From Rhizobacter sp. Root404 (GTDB lineage: Bacteria; Pseudomonadota; Gammaproteobacteria; Burkholderiales; Burkholderiaceae_C), in assembly GCF_001425865.1 (NCBI RefSeq), contig NZ_LMDS01000005.1, positions 248,001-312,000 of the forward strand: DNA of 64,000 nucleotides, read 5' to 3'. Below are positions 8,627-18,738 of this stretch, piece after piece (within the stretch, counting starts at the first letter, position 1; each line of letters begins with the position of its first letter). The notes beneath the pieces were generated by a model. The model saw nothing but the letters and a program-made list of their open reading frames with translations, searched no databases and was not told the origin of the DNA. A program made the translations under genes and the position numbers.

Positions 8627-9940
8627 ATGATTGATCCGTCCCCATCGACCGCCGTCGCCCCGCCCGTTGAAAGCCCCGCCTTTCTGCGCGCGGTGACGCA
8701 GCTGGGCCAGAAGCGGCCGGTGACCACCTCGCGCGCGATCTACAACCACCAGGGCATCAAGCTGCTCGAGGGCGGCGTGCAGATCGACGCGTCGCTGCAC
8801 GACCGCCTGCTCGTGCACCGCCTGGCGGCGCCGCTGGACGAAAGCATCGAAGGCGGCCCGCTGGTCAGCGGCATGGCCTTGCGGGAGGCGGCCGAGGCGG
8901 CGATGGCGCGCTGGCCGTTCTTCGCGCTGATGGGGCCGCCCGGGCGGGTCCGCAGCATGCTGCTGCAGTCGATCGAGGCGATCCCGCTGCCGCGCCCGGT
9001 CGCGTTCCACCTGACGCTGGCGCGCGAGACCCGGCCGGCGATCTTCGAGCACAGCATTTTGATGGCGCTGCTCTGCGCGCACCTGGTGCGCGAGGGCGGG
9101 GCGCCGATCCACGACATGACCGTCGCCGCGAGCGCCGGCCTGCTGCACGACCTGGGCATGCTGCACATCGACGCCGAGCTGCTCGACGCCGGCAACACGC
9201 TGAGCGGCGACGAGCGGCGCCCGCTGTACGCGCACCCGGTCACCGGCTCGATGCTGATCGCGCGCTTCCACGAGTACCCGACGCAGGTGGCGCGCGCCGT
9301 GCTCGAGCACCACGAGGTGCTCGACGGCGCCGGCTACCCGCGCGGTCTCGCCGGCGAGTCGATCAGCCCGCTCGGGCGACTGCTGTCGCTGTGCGAGGTC
9401 GTCACCGCGATGTTCGACGGCGACCGCGAGCGGCCCGACCAGCGCGTCTCGCTGCTGCTGCGCGTCAACCCCAAGCGCTTCGATCCGAGCCTGGTGCCGT
9501 CCATCCACCGCCTGCTGCGCGCGCTGCCGCCGGCCGATGGCGAGGTCGACGCGACGATCCCGGAATCGGCCGCGCAGCTGCGCACGCTCGACGGCCTGCT
9601 GACCCAGTGGCACACCGCGGCGGCCGACTCGGCCCCGGCGCTCGACGCCCCTGGCCGCGCCGTGTTGAAGGTGATGGCGGAGCAGGCCGAGCGGCTGCAC
9701 CGGATGCTGGTCGGCGCCGGTATCACGCCCGAGCAGCTCGACTTCCTGGGCCGGCTGACCGAACCCGACAGCCGGCTGCGCGCCGAACTGTGGGCGCTGC
9801 AGAACGAACTGCGCTGGAACCTGCGTGCCAGCGCGAACCAGCTCCGCCGCCGCTGGCGCTCCGGCGCCGGCGGGCAGGCGTTCCCGGCCGCGGTCGCCAC
9901 CTGGCTCGACGACGTCGAAAGCCTGGACAGCGCCGCCTGA
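8627..9940 (+). CDS. HD-GYP-like (c-di-GMP phosphodiesterase family) protein
   Basis: About 437 residues. The C-terminal half carries an HD-GYP domain: GLLHDLGMLHID (His174-Asp175), then GDERRPLYAHPVTGS, EHHEVLDGAGYP (His228-His229, Gly236-Tyr237-Pro238) and SPLGRLLSLCEVVTAM. These would coordinate the metal centre that hydrolyses cyclic di-GMP. The usual HDxGK is HDLGM, so the lysine is missing and activity is uncertain. The N-terminal 150 residues are a poorly conserved module often found before HD-GYP in Burkholderiales. No membrane segment or receiver domain is visible, and no GGDEF gene is nearby. The start is the ATG giving MIDPSPSTAV. Confidence 0.82.
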   Translation: MIDPSPSTAVAPPVESPAFLRAVTQLGQKRPVTTSRAIYNHQGIKLLEGGVQIDASLHDRLLVHRLAAPLDESIEGGPLVSGMALREAAEAAMARWPFFALMGPPGRVRSMLLQSIEAIPLPRPVAFHLTLARETRPAIFEHSILMALLCAHLVREGGAPIHDMTVAASAGLLHDLGMLHIDAELLDAGNTLSGDERRPLYAHPVTGSMLIARFHEYPTQVARAVLEHHEVLDGAGYPRGLAGESISPLGRLLSLCEVVTAMFDGDRERPDQRVSLLLRVNPKRFDPSLVPSIHRLLRALPPADGEVDATIPESAAQLRTLDGLLTQWHTAAADSAPALDAPGRAVLKVMAEQAERLHRMLVGAGITPEQLDFLGRLTEPDSRLRAELWALQNELRWNLRASANQLRRRWRSGAGGQAFPAAVATWLDDVESLDSAA

Positions 9941-9973
9941 CCGCTGCGCGCAGGGGGTGCGACGGCGCACCGC

Positions 9974-9979
9974 GATAAT
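9974..9979 (+). promoter_or_regulatory. -10 box eight bases before the DedA gene
   Basis: GATAAT followed by CGAGCCGC and then the ATG. The spacing puts the transcription start at or next to the ATG, and no Shine-Dalgarno sequence is visible, so a leaderless transcript is likely. Confidence 0.4.
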
Positions 9980-9987
9980 CGAGCCGC

Positions 9988-10641
9988 ATGGAAATCCTTC
10001 ACCAACTGCTCGACTTCATCCTGCACGTCGACGTGCACTTGCGCACCTTCGTCGAGGCCTACGGCGCCTGGGTCTACGCGCTGCTGTTCCTGATCATCTT
10101 CGTCGAGACCGGCGTGGTGGTGATGCCGTTCCTGCCCGGCGACTCGCTGCTGTTCGTCGTCGGCGCGCTGTGCGGCGTGGGCCTGATGAGCCTGCCGCTG
10201 GCGATGGCATTGCTGTGCGTCGCGGCGATCCTGGGCGACCAGCTGAACTACTCGATCGGCCGCCACTTCGGCCCGCGCGTGTTCCAGTGGGAGAACTCGC
10301 GCTTCTTCAACAAGAAGGCCTTCGACCAGGCGCACGCGTTCTACGAGAAGTACGGCGGCGCGACGATCGTGACGGCGCGCTTCCTGCCGTTCCTGCGCAC
10401 CTTCGCACCGTTCGTCGCAGGCGTTGCGCAAATGACGCGCCGCAAGTTCACGCTGTTCAACGTCGCCGGCGGCATCCTGTGGGTAGCCGGCCTGACGCTG
10501 GCCGGCTACCTGTTCGGCAACATCCCGTGGGTGCAGGCCAATCTCGACAAGATCATCTGGGGCGCGATCTTCCTGCCCGGCCTGCTGGTGCTCGCAGGCG
10601 CCTGGCGGGCGCGCCGCAAGCAGTCCGCTCTCACGCCCTGA
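9988..10641 (+). CDS. DedA/VTT-domain inner membrane protein
   Basis: 217 residues. DedA proteins are half-proton-driven or scramblase-like membrane proteins needed for envelope integrity; recent work links the family to recycling of undecaprenyl phosphate. The sequence has the family landmarks: FVETGVVVMPFLPGDSLLF, where the acidic residue and Gly-Asp lie in the first re-entrant loop, the conserved AILGDQLNYSIGRHFG, and FLPFLRTFAPFVAGVAQM with the critical arginines. Several hydrophobic helices follow and the protein ends in a short basic tail. Its 3' end overlaps the convergent esterase gene by 11 bases. Confidence 0.92.
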   Translation: MEILHQLLDFILHVDVHLRTFVEAYGAWVYALLFLIIFVETGVVVMPFLPGDSLLFVVGALCGVGLMSLPLAMALLCVAAILGDQLNYSIGRHFGPRVFQWENSRFFNKKAFDQAHAFYEKYGGATIVTARFLPFLRTFAPFVAGVAQMTRRKFTLFNVAGGILWVAGLTLAGYLFGNIPWVQANLDKIIWGAIFLPGLLVLAGAWRARRKQSALTP

Positions 10642-11572
10642 AGGCGCGCCGCAGCTCGGCCGCGCACAGCGCGACCGCGGTGTTCGCCTCGTCGAGCACG
10701 TTGCCCATGGTCACGAAACCGTGGATCTGGCGGTCGAAGCACACATAGCTGGCGCGGTTGCCCGCCGCGGTCAGGCGCTCGGCATACGCCTTGCCCTCGT
10801 CGCGCAGCGGGTCGAAGCCGGCGGTCAGCACCAGCGCGGGCGGCAGCCGCCCCAGCTCCTCGTGGAGCAGCGGCGAGGCGCGCCAGTCGGTGTACTGCGC
10901 CCGGTCCCTGATGTAGTGGCCGGTGAAGTAGTCCATCGTGTCGCGGGTCAGCAGATAGCCCTGCGCGTTCTCGGTGTGCGAGGCATGGCCGCGGCGCTGA
11001 TCGGTCGCCGGGTAGATCAGCAGCTGGAACGCGATCGGCAGATCGCCGCTGTCGCGCGCGGTGAGCGAGACGACGGCGGCCAAGTTGCCGCCGGCGCTGT
11101 CGCCGCCGACCGCGAGGCGCGACGCGTCCACATGCAACTCGGCCGCGTGTGCGTGCACCCAGCGGGTCGCGGCGACGCAGTCGTCGACGGCGGCCGGGAA
11201 CGGGTGCTCCGGCCCCATCCGGTAGTCGACCGCGACCACCGCGCAGCCCGCGCCGTTCGCAAGCTCGCGGCACAGCGTGTCGTGGGTGTCCAGGTCGCCG
11301 ATCACCCAGCCGCCGCCGTGGTAGTAGACGAGCACCGGCAGCGCCGCGTCGTCGGCGGCGCCGAGCGGCCGGTACGCGCGCAGCGGGATCGACCCGTGCG
11401 GCCCGCTGGCCTGCAGGTCGCGCACCTGCGCCACGTCGGGCGGCGCGGGCTGGGTGACGCTGCGGCGCTCGCGATAGAACGCGCGCGCATCGGCGACGCT
11501 CAGCGTGTGGGTGGGCGGAATCTGGCGCTGTTCCATCAGGTCGAGCAGGGCGCGGGCTTGGGGGTGCAGCAT
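10631..11572 (-). CDS. HSL-family (family IV) esterase/lipase, last gene of the catabolic cluster
   Basis: About 313 residues. Hormone-sensitive-lipase-type carboxylesterase: the oxyanion motif YYHGGGWVIGD lies near residue 82, the nucleophile elbow GGDSAGGNLAA near residue 157, the Asp in AGFDPLRDEG, and the His in QIHGFVTMG. It probably hydrolyses a small ester. It follows the VOC gene by 17 bases on the same strand and closes the fifteen-gene cluster. The ATG giving MLHPQARALL fits the family length. The gene overlaps the convergent DedA gene by 11 bases at its 3' end. Confidence 0.88.
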   Translation of the reverse strand: MLHPQARALLDLMEQRQIPPTHTLSVADARAFYRERRSVTQPAPPDVAQVRDLQASGPHGSIPLRAYRPLGAADDAALPVLVYYHGGGWVIGDLDTHDTLCRELANGAGCAVVAVDYRMGPEHPFPAAVDDCVAATRWVHAHAAELHVDASRLAVGGDSAGGNLAAVVSLTARDSGDLPIAFQLLIYPATDQRRGHASHTENAQGYLLTRDTMDYFTGHYIRDRAQYTDWRASPLLHEELGRLPPALVLTAGFDPLRDEGKAYAERLTAAGNRASYVCFDRQIHGFVTMGNVLDEANTAVALCAAELRRAFRA

Positions 11573-11589
11573 GGTGGTGTGGGTGAGGG

Positions 11590-11967
11590 TCAGAGCGTCT
11601 CGGCGGCGTCGAAATCGAGTTCGACCTTCGCGCCGTTCGGGTCGTAGGTGAAGAGCTGCCAGGTGCCGGCGCCGACCTGGCGGCGCAGGTCGTACTTGGT
11701 ACCCGACTCGTCGAAGCGTGCCTTCACGGTGCGCAGGTCGGTCGCGGTGAAGGCCATGTGGTCGATCACGCCGGCGCGCTGCGCCGGCACGGGCCGGTCG
11801 AAGTACATGTGCAGCACCGCCTGCGGCCCGCCGGCATACAGCCACGCGCCGGGAAACCCCAGGTCGGGCCGCGGGCCGACCGTCATGCCCAGCAGGCCGA
11901 CGTAGAAATCGAGCGTCTTCGTTTCGTCTTCGGCGACGATGGTGAAGTGGTTCATGCCGACGATCAT
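11590..11967 (-). CDS. VOC (glyoxalase/bleomycin resistance/dioxygenase) family protein
   Basis: 125 residues, the size of one VOC domain with two beta-alpha-beta-beta-beta repeats. MNHFTIVAEDETKTLDFYVG begins the first repeat and VIDHMAFTATDLRTVKARFD the second, ending in FTYDPNGAKVELDF. The His and Glu residues at the usual metal positions (NHF, DHM, VELDF) are present. VOC enzymes include extradiol dioxygenases, epimerases and lyases, so the reaction cannot be named; in this cluster a ring-opening or isomerising step is plausible. An ATG four codons further in is an alternative start. The gene begins 12 bases after the SRPBCC-oxidoreductase fusion gene. Confidence 0.85.
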   Translation of the reverse strand: MIVGMNHFTIVAEDETKTLDFYVGLLGMTVGPRPDLGFPGAWLYAGGPQAVLHMYFDRPVPAQRAGVIDHMAFTATDLRTVKARFDESGTKYDLRRQVGAGTWQLFTYDPNGAKVELDFDAAETL

Positions 11968-11979
11968 CCCGTCATCTCC

Positions 11980-13443
11980 TCAAGCCATCAGGACCAGCGC
12001 GCCGATCGAGCCGCGCGACTCGAGCCGCGCGTGCGCCTGGGCTGCGGCCTCCAGAGCATAGCGTTCGATGCGCGGCGGCGTCAGCGTGCCATCGGCCAGC
12101 GCGGTCCAGACCCGCTGCGCACGCTCGACGAGCTGGGCGTTCGTGGCGACGTAGTCGAACACGACCGGCCGCGAGAAGCTCAGCGACTTGGCGACCAGCG
12201 CGTCCGGCGGCAGCGGCGCCAGCGCGCCGGTCGCCTGGCCCAGGCTGATCCAGTGGCCGCGCCGCGCCAGCGCGGCCAGGTTCTCGTCGCGCGCCGCGTC
12301 GCCCAGACCGTCGATCACCACGTCGGCCCCGCCACAGGTGCGCTGCACCACGTCGGCGAAGCGGTAGTCGGCGGTGACGATGACGTGCTCGCAGCCGTGC
12401 TCGCGCGCGACGCGTGCCTTCTCCGGCGTCGACACCGTGCCGAGCACGACCGCGCCGAGCCGCCGCGCCCACTGGCACACCAGCAGGCCGACGCCGCCGG
12501 CGGCCGCGTGCACGAGCAGGCGCGTGCCGGGGCCGACGTGGCCGAGGTCGCGCAGCAGGTAGTCGGCGGTGATGCCCTTCAGCAGCAGCGCGGCGGCGAC
12601 GTCGTCCTCGATCGCCGGCGGCAGGCGCACGACCCAGTCGGCCGGCACGCTGCGCACGCCGGTGTAGGCGCCCGGCACCGGCCCGAGGTAGGCGACGCGG
12701 TCCCCGGGCAGCAGCCCGCCGACGCCGGCGCCCGCATCGATCACGCTCCCGGCCGCCTCCATGCCCGGCACGCCGGGCAGGGGCAGCATGCCGGGGATCC
12801 AGCCCCGCCGCAGGTACACGTCGAGGTAGTTGATGCCGATCGCGCGCTGGCGGATCCGCACCTCGCCGGCTGCCGGCGCGGGGGCCTGCGCGTCCTCGGG
12901 CTGCAGCACGTCGGTGCCGCCGTAGCGGTGCACGGCCACCCGGCGCGTCGGCAGTGACAGCGCGGTGGGCAGCGGGGCACTGCCGCGCGGCTGCAGGTCG
13001 CCGCCGCGTTCCAGGTGGCGGCGCAGGTTCGCGAAGCCGGCTTCGTAGACGCCTTGCGCCACCATGTCGCGCAATTCGCGCTCGCGGCCGGGGGGCGTCG
13101 CGAAGGTCGATTCCCAGTGCCAGAAGGTGCGGTTGCCGTCGGTGATGGGCTTGAGCGTCAGCGTCGCGACATAGCGCTGCAGCGGCACCGTCGCCTCGAC
13201 GATGCAGTAGGTGCTCTTGTGCTCGGTGTCCGAGAGCGTCAGCAACTGCTCGCGGATGCGGTTGCCGTCGCGCAGGCTGAAGCTGCGCACGCAGCCGACC
13301 TGGTCGCTGCGCTCGTCGCCCTCGATCCGGCTGGCCTCGACCACGTCGTGCCACCGGTCGTGGCTGTTGAAGTCGCGCAGCACCGCCCACACGCGCTCGA
13401 TCGGCGCGTCGATCACCGTGGAGCGGACGACGCGCTGCAGCAT
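11980..13443 (-). CDS. SRPBCC domain fused to a zinc-independent quinone oxidoreductase
   Basis: One open frame of about 487 residues encodes two proteins. Residues 1 to about 150 are an SRPBCC (polyketide cyclase/START-like) fold: VIDAPIERVWAVLRDFNSHD, a GCVRSF strand and REQLLTLSDTEH, clearly paralogous to the preceding gene. From about residue 165 it is a medium-chain quinone oxidoreductase (NADPH:quinone reductase) lacking the zinc ligands: GINYLDVYLRRG, GMEAAGSVIDAG and the NADPH-binding HAAAGGVGLLVCQWA near residue 311. The stretch between has no stop, but an internal GTG at VAVHRYGG could start a separate oxidoreductase. The ATG overlaps the upstream stop (TGATG). Confidence 0.88.
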   Translation of the reverse strand: MLQRVVRSTVIDAPIERVWAVLRDFNSHDRWHDVVEASRIEGDERSDQVGCVRSFSLRDGNRIREQLLTLSDTEHKSTYCIVEATVPLQRYVATLTLKPITDGNRTFWHWESTFATPPGRERELRDMVAQGVYEAGFANLRRHLERGGDLQPRGSAPLPTALSLPTRRVAVHRYGGTDVLQPEDAQAPAPAAGEVRIRQRAIGINYLDVYLRRGWIPGMLPLPGVPGMEAAGSVIDAGAGVGGLLPGDRVAYLGPVPGAYTGVRSVPADWVVRLPPAIEDDVAAALLLKGITADYLLRDLGHVGPGTRLLVHAAAGGVGLLVCQWARRLGAVVLGTVSTPEKARVAREHGCEHVIVTADYRFADVVQRTCGGADVVIDGLGDAARDENLAALARRGHWISLGQATGALAPLPPDALVAKSLSFSRPVVFDYVATNAQLVERAQRVWTALADGTLTPPRIERYALEAAAQAHARLESRGSIGALVLMA

Positions 13444-13883
13444 CAACGTCCGCCGAAGTGCCGCTTCAGCGCATCGAAGCCGCCCTGGAACACGCCGCCG
13501 CCGATCGATTCGACCAGCTCGCGCTCGCGGCCCGCGTCGCACTCGAACTCGGCGCTCCATTCGGCGAAGCAGCGGCCGCCGTCGGTGACCGGCGTCAGCT
13601 TCAGCGTCGCGACGTAGTTCGTCACGCCCATCGGGCTCTCGAGGATCTCGTAGCTGCAGCTGTAGTCGTAGTCGGACAGCGCGAGCAGCTTCTCGCGGAT
13701 CATCCCGCCGTCGCGCAGGTGGAAGTGGCGGATGCAGCCGACGCGGTCGGCCGGCTGGCCGTTCTCGATCCGGCTGTCGGCAATGGCGGGGTGCCACTGC
13801 GGCAACCCGTTGAAATCGCGGATGCGCGACCAGACGTTGTCGGCGCTCGCATCGATGACGCTGGAGGCGTAGACCTGCACCAT
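13443..13883 (-). CDS. SRPBCC family protein
   Basis: 146 residues. A stand-alone SRPBCC/polyketide-cyclase-like fold with a hydrophobic ligand cavity: VIDASADNVWSRIRDFNGLP at the N-terminus, GCIRHFHLRDGGMIREKLLA in the centre, and a long C-terminal helix (ERELVESIGGGVFQGGFDAL). The best visible relative is the first half of the next gene, with which it shares 'DxxWxxxRDFN', 'RVGC(I/V)R', 'REKLLALSD' and 'LKLTPVTDG'. The pair looks like a duplication, one copy of which became fused to an oxidoreductase. It probably binds or cyclises a hydrophobic pathway intermediate. It starts three bases after the flotillin gene. Confidence 0.85.
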   Translation of the reverse strand: MVQVYASSVIDASADNVWSRIRDFNGLPQWHPAIADSRIENGQPADRVGCIRHFHLRDGGMIREKLLALSDYDYSCSYEILESPMGVTNYVATLKLTPVTDGGRCFAEWSAEFECDAGRERELVESIGGGVFQGGFDALKRHFGGR

Positions 13884-13886
13884 CGA

Positions 13887-15581
13887 TCAGTCCTTCTTCG
13901 GCGCCGGCGGCAGCGAGGCCTGCGCCCCGCTCGCGCTGCCGACGAGCCGCTGGATGTCGCCGCCCTCGATGCCGATCTCGCGCAGCAGCTGGTCGACCAG
14001 CGGCGCCTGGGCGCGGAAGCGCAGGGCCGAGTTGACGACGCTGTCCGAGAAGTTGCCGCCATGGCCGTTCTCGCCGCCGCCGGTGCCGCCGCCCGAGCCG
14101 CCGAGCCCGTCGACCTGCAGGATCTTGATGCCCTCGATGCGCTCCAGCGGCCGCACCGATTCGCGGATGATGCCCTCGGCCTTCTCGACCAGCCGCAGCC
14201 GCAGCGCCGACATGCGCGCCTCGGGGCTCAGCATGTTGTGGGCGGTGTTCATCAGCTGCAGGCCCTCGGCCTCGACTTCGGCGCGCAGGCGCATCGCCAT
14301 CGAGCGGATCTTGTCGGCGTCGGCGTCGGCCTCGGCCTGGGCGCGCACCGCGTCGCCGCGGTCGGCGCTCGCGGCCTTCTCGGCCTGCGCCGCAGACGTC
14401 AGGCGCAGCGCGTCGCGCTCGGCGATCTGCGCGGCGCCGATCAGGTCGATGGCCTTCTTGCGCTCGGCCATCTCGACCTCGCGCGCGGTGAACACCTTCT
14501 CCTCGGCCGAGATCGCGAGCGCGCGGGCGATCTCGGCCTCGGCCTGCGCCTCGCTCTGCGCCTTGCTCTCGCGCGCGATCGCGATCGAGCGCTGCTGCTC
14601 GGCCAGTTCCATCGTCATGCGGCGCTCGATCTCGGCCGCCTGGATCGCGCGCTCCTTGCCGATGCGCTCCTGCTCGAGCGTCTGCTCGGAGCGGATGCGC
14701 GCGGTGTCGATCGTCTGCTTCGCGGCGATCTGTGCGCCTTCCGCGGCCTGTTCGCGCTGGACGCGCTCGGTCGTGACCTCGGCGCGCTGACGGGCGCGGG
14801 CGATCTCGACCTCGCGCTGCTGGCTCAGGCGCGCGTACTCGCCCTCGCGGTCGATCTCGAGCGAGAGCTTCTCGGCCTCGAGGTTCTTGTTGCGGATCGC
14901 GATCAACGTGTCCTGCTCGACGTCGTTGCGCTGCTTCTTGCGGTGCTCGATCTGCTCGGTCAGGCGCGTCAGGCCCTCGGCGTCGAACGCGTTGCTCGGG
15001 TTGAAGAACTCCATGCCGGTCTGGTCGAGCTGGGTCAGCGACGCGGCTTCGAGCTCCAGGCCGTTCTTGGTCAGGTCCTCGGCCACGGTCTCGCGCACCC
15101 GCTTCACGTAGGTGCCGCGCTTCTCGTGCAGTTCCTCCATCGTCATCTCGGCCGCCGCGGTGCGCAGCGCGTCGACGAACTTGCCCTCGACCAGCTCCTT
15201 CAGCTGGTCGGGTTCCATCGTGCGCAGGCCGAGCGTCTGCGCCGCGTTGGCGACTGCCTCGGGCCGCGCCGCGACCCGCACGTAGAACTCGGCGATCACG
15301 TCGACCCGCATCCGGTCCTTCGTGATCAGCGCCTTGTCGCGGCCGCGGCTGACCTCGAGCCGCAGCGTGTTCATGTTGACCGGGATCACGTCGTGCACGA
15401 TCGGCAGCACGAACGCGCCGCCGTCGAGCACGACCTTCTGGCCGCCCAGGCCGGTGCGCACGAACGCACGCTCCTTCGAGCTGCGCAGGTAGAGCCAGTG
15501 CATGAGCCACACCACGATCGCGACGACGATCGCGACGACGATCAGGCCGAGGATGAAACTGCCGAACTGCGAACCGGACAT
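13887..15581 (-). CDS. Flotillin/SPFH-domain protein (YqiK-like)
   Basis: 564 residues. One N-terminal transmembrane helix (GSFILGLIVVAIVVAIVVWL) is followed by an SPFH/Band 7 domain (FVLPIVHDVIPVNMNTLRLE, ALITKDRMRVDVIAEFYVRV) and a long charged coiled coil rich in Glu-Ala-Lys-Arg from about residue 225 to 430. The glycine-rich GGSGGGTGGGENGHGG then leads to a C-terminal region. This is the bacterial flotillin layout, a membrane scaffold forming ordered microdomains. YqiK-type flotillins usually sit beside an NfeD/YqiJ-like OB-fold protein; none is present here. Instead the gene lies inside a catabolic/transport operon. Confidence 0.9.
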   Translation of the reverse strand: MSGSQFGSFILGLIVVAIVVAIVVWLMHWLYLRSSKERAFVRTGLGGQKVVLDGGAFVLPIVHDVIPVNMNTLRLEVSRGRDKALITKDRMRVDVIAEFYVRVAARPEAVANAAQTLGLRTMEPDQLKELVEGKFVDALRTAAAEMTMEELHEKRGTYVKRVRETVAEDLTKNGLELEAASLTQLDQTGMEFFNPSNAFDAEGLTRLTEQIEHRKKQRNDVEQDTLIAIRNKNLEAEKLSLEIDREGEYARLSQQREVEIARARQRAEVTTERVQREQAAEGAQIAAKQTIDTARIRSEQTLEQERIGKERAIQAAEIERRMTMELAEQQRSIAIARESKAQSEAQAEAEIARALAISAEEKVFTAREVEMAERKKAIDLIGAAQIAERDALRLTSAAQAEKAASADRGDAVRAQAEADADADKIRSMAMRLRAEVEAEGLQLMNTAHNMLSPEARMSALRLRLVEKAEGIIRESVRPLERIEGIKILQVDGLGGSGGGTGGGENGHGGNFSDSVVNSALRFRAQAPLVDQLLREIGIEGGDIQRLVGSASGAQASLPPAPKKD

Positions 15582-15593
15582 GGTCGTCTCCTG

Positions 15594-16424
15594 TTATCTC
15601 TTGATCTGCACGAAGCGCCGGGTGGTCTCGGTGAGCGCCACCTCGGTGGGCAGCCGCTCCATCGAGCTGGCGCCGTAGAAGCCATGGCACGCGGGGCAGT
15701 GCGCGAGCACCGTCTGCGCGTCTTCGGGGGTCGCGATCGGGCCGCCGTGGCAGAGCACGATCACGTCGGGGTCGACGGCCTTCGCGGCGGCCGCCCACAC
15801 GTTGATGCGTCCGATGCAGTCGTCCAGCGTCAGCGCGGTCTCGGCGCCGATCGCGCCGCCGGTGGTCAGGCCGAGGTGGCACACGATGATGTCGGCGCCG
15901 GCGCCGGCCATCGCGCGCGCATCGGCCTCGGAAAACACATACGGCGTGGTCAGCAGGTCGAGTGCGCGGGCCTGGCGGATCAGGTCGACCTCGAGGCCGT
16001 AGCCCATGCCGGTCTCTTCGAGGTTGGCGCGGAAGGTGCCGTCGATCAGGCCGACGGTCGGGAAGTTCTGCACGCCCGAGAAGCCCAGGTCGATCAGCCG
16101 ACGAAGGAACTGCTCGGGCATCATGAACGGATCCGTGCCGTTCACGCCGGCGAGCACGGGCGTGTGCCGCACGACCGGGAGCACCTCGCGCGCCATGTCG
16201 CAGACGATCTCGTTCGCGTTGCCGTAGGCCAGCAGCCCGGCGAGCGAGCCGCGCCCGGCCATCCGGTAGCGGCCGGAGTTGTAGATCACGATCAGGTCGA
16301 TGCCGCCGGCCTCCTCGCACTTGGCGGACAGGCCCGTGCCGGCGCCGCCGCCGATGATCGGCTGGCCGGCGGCGATCTTGGCGCGGAAGCGGTCGAGGAG
16401 CGTCTGTCGGTCGATGCGCGGCAT
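15594..16424 (-). CDS. Phosphoenolpyruvate hydrolase-family TIM-barrel protein (partner of Tm-1-like domain)
   Basis: 276 residues. The sequence matches the PEP_hydrolase-like TIM barrel: [20 protein letters not shown] at the N-terminus, [43 protein letters not shown], and [14 protein letters not shown]. The reaction of this family is not well established despite its name. In the plant resistance protein Tm-1 the same barrel is the C-terminal half of a protein whose N-terminal half is a UPF0261 domain; here the UPF0261 domain is encoded by the gene directly upstream, 12 bases away. The two products therefore very likely act together. Confidence 0.87.
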   Translation of the reverse strand: MPRIDRQTLLDRFRAKIAAGQPIIGGGAGTGLSAKCEEAGGIDLIVIYNSGRYRMAGRGSLAGLLAYGNANEIVCDMAREVLPVVRHTPVLAGVNGTDPFMMPEQFLRRLIDLGFSGVQNFPTVGLIDGTFRANLEETGMGYGLEVDLIRQARALDLLTTPYVFSEADARAMAGAGADIIVCHLGLTTGGAIGAETALTLDDCIGRINVWAAAAKAVDPDVIVLCHGGPIATPEDAQTVLAHCPACHGFYGASSMERLPTEVALTETTRRFVQIKR

Positions 16425-16436
16425 GGTGTGGATGGG

Positions 16437-18665
<2,229 letters not shown>

Positions 18666-18692
18666 CGCCGCCCGGCCGCCCGAAGGCGATGA

Positions 18693-18737
18693 GGCGCCCC
18701 CGCGGGGGGCCGCGAACGCAGTGAGCTTGGGGGCGCC
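18693..18737. repeat. GC-rich hairpin element between livG and the livF fusion gene
   Basis: GGCGCCCCC (18693-18701) pairs perfectly with GGGGGCGCC (18729-18737), and a smaller CCCCC-GC-GGGGG hairpin sits in the first arm. It fills most of the 73-base gap between two operon genes. Similar 'gcgcccc…ggggg…gcgaacgcagtgagc…gggggc' elements are scattered between genes in many Burkholderiales. It could be a partial terminator or an mRNA-stabilising structure that lowers expression of the downstream genes. Confidence 0.55.
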
Positions 18738-18738
18738 A

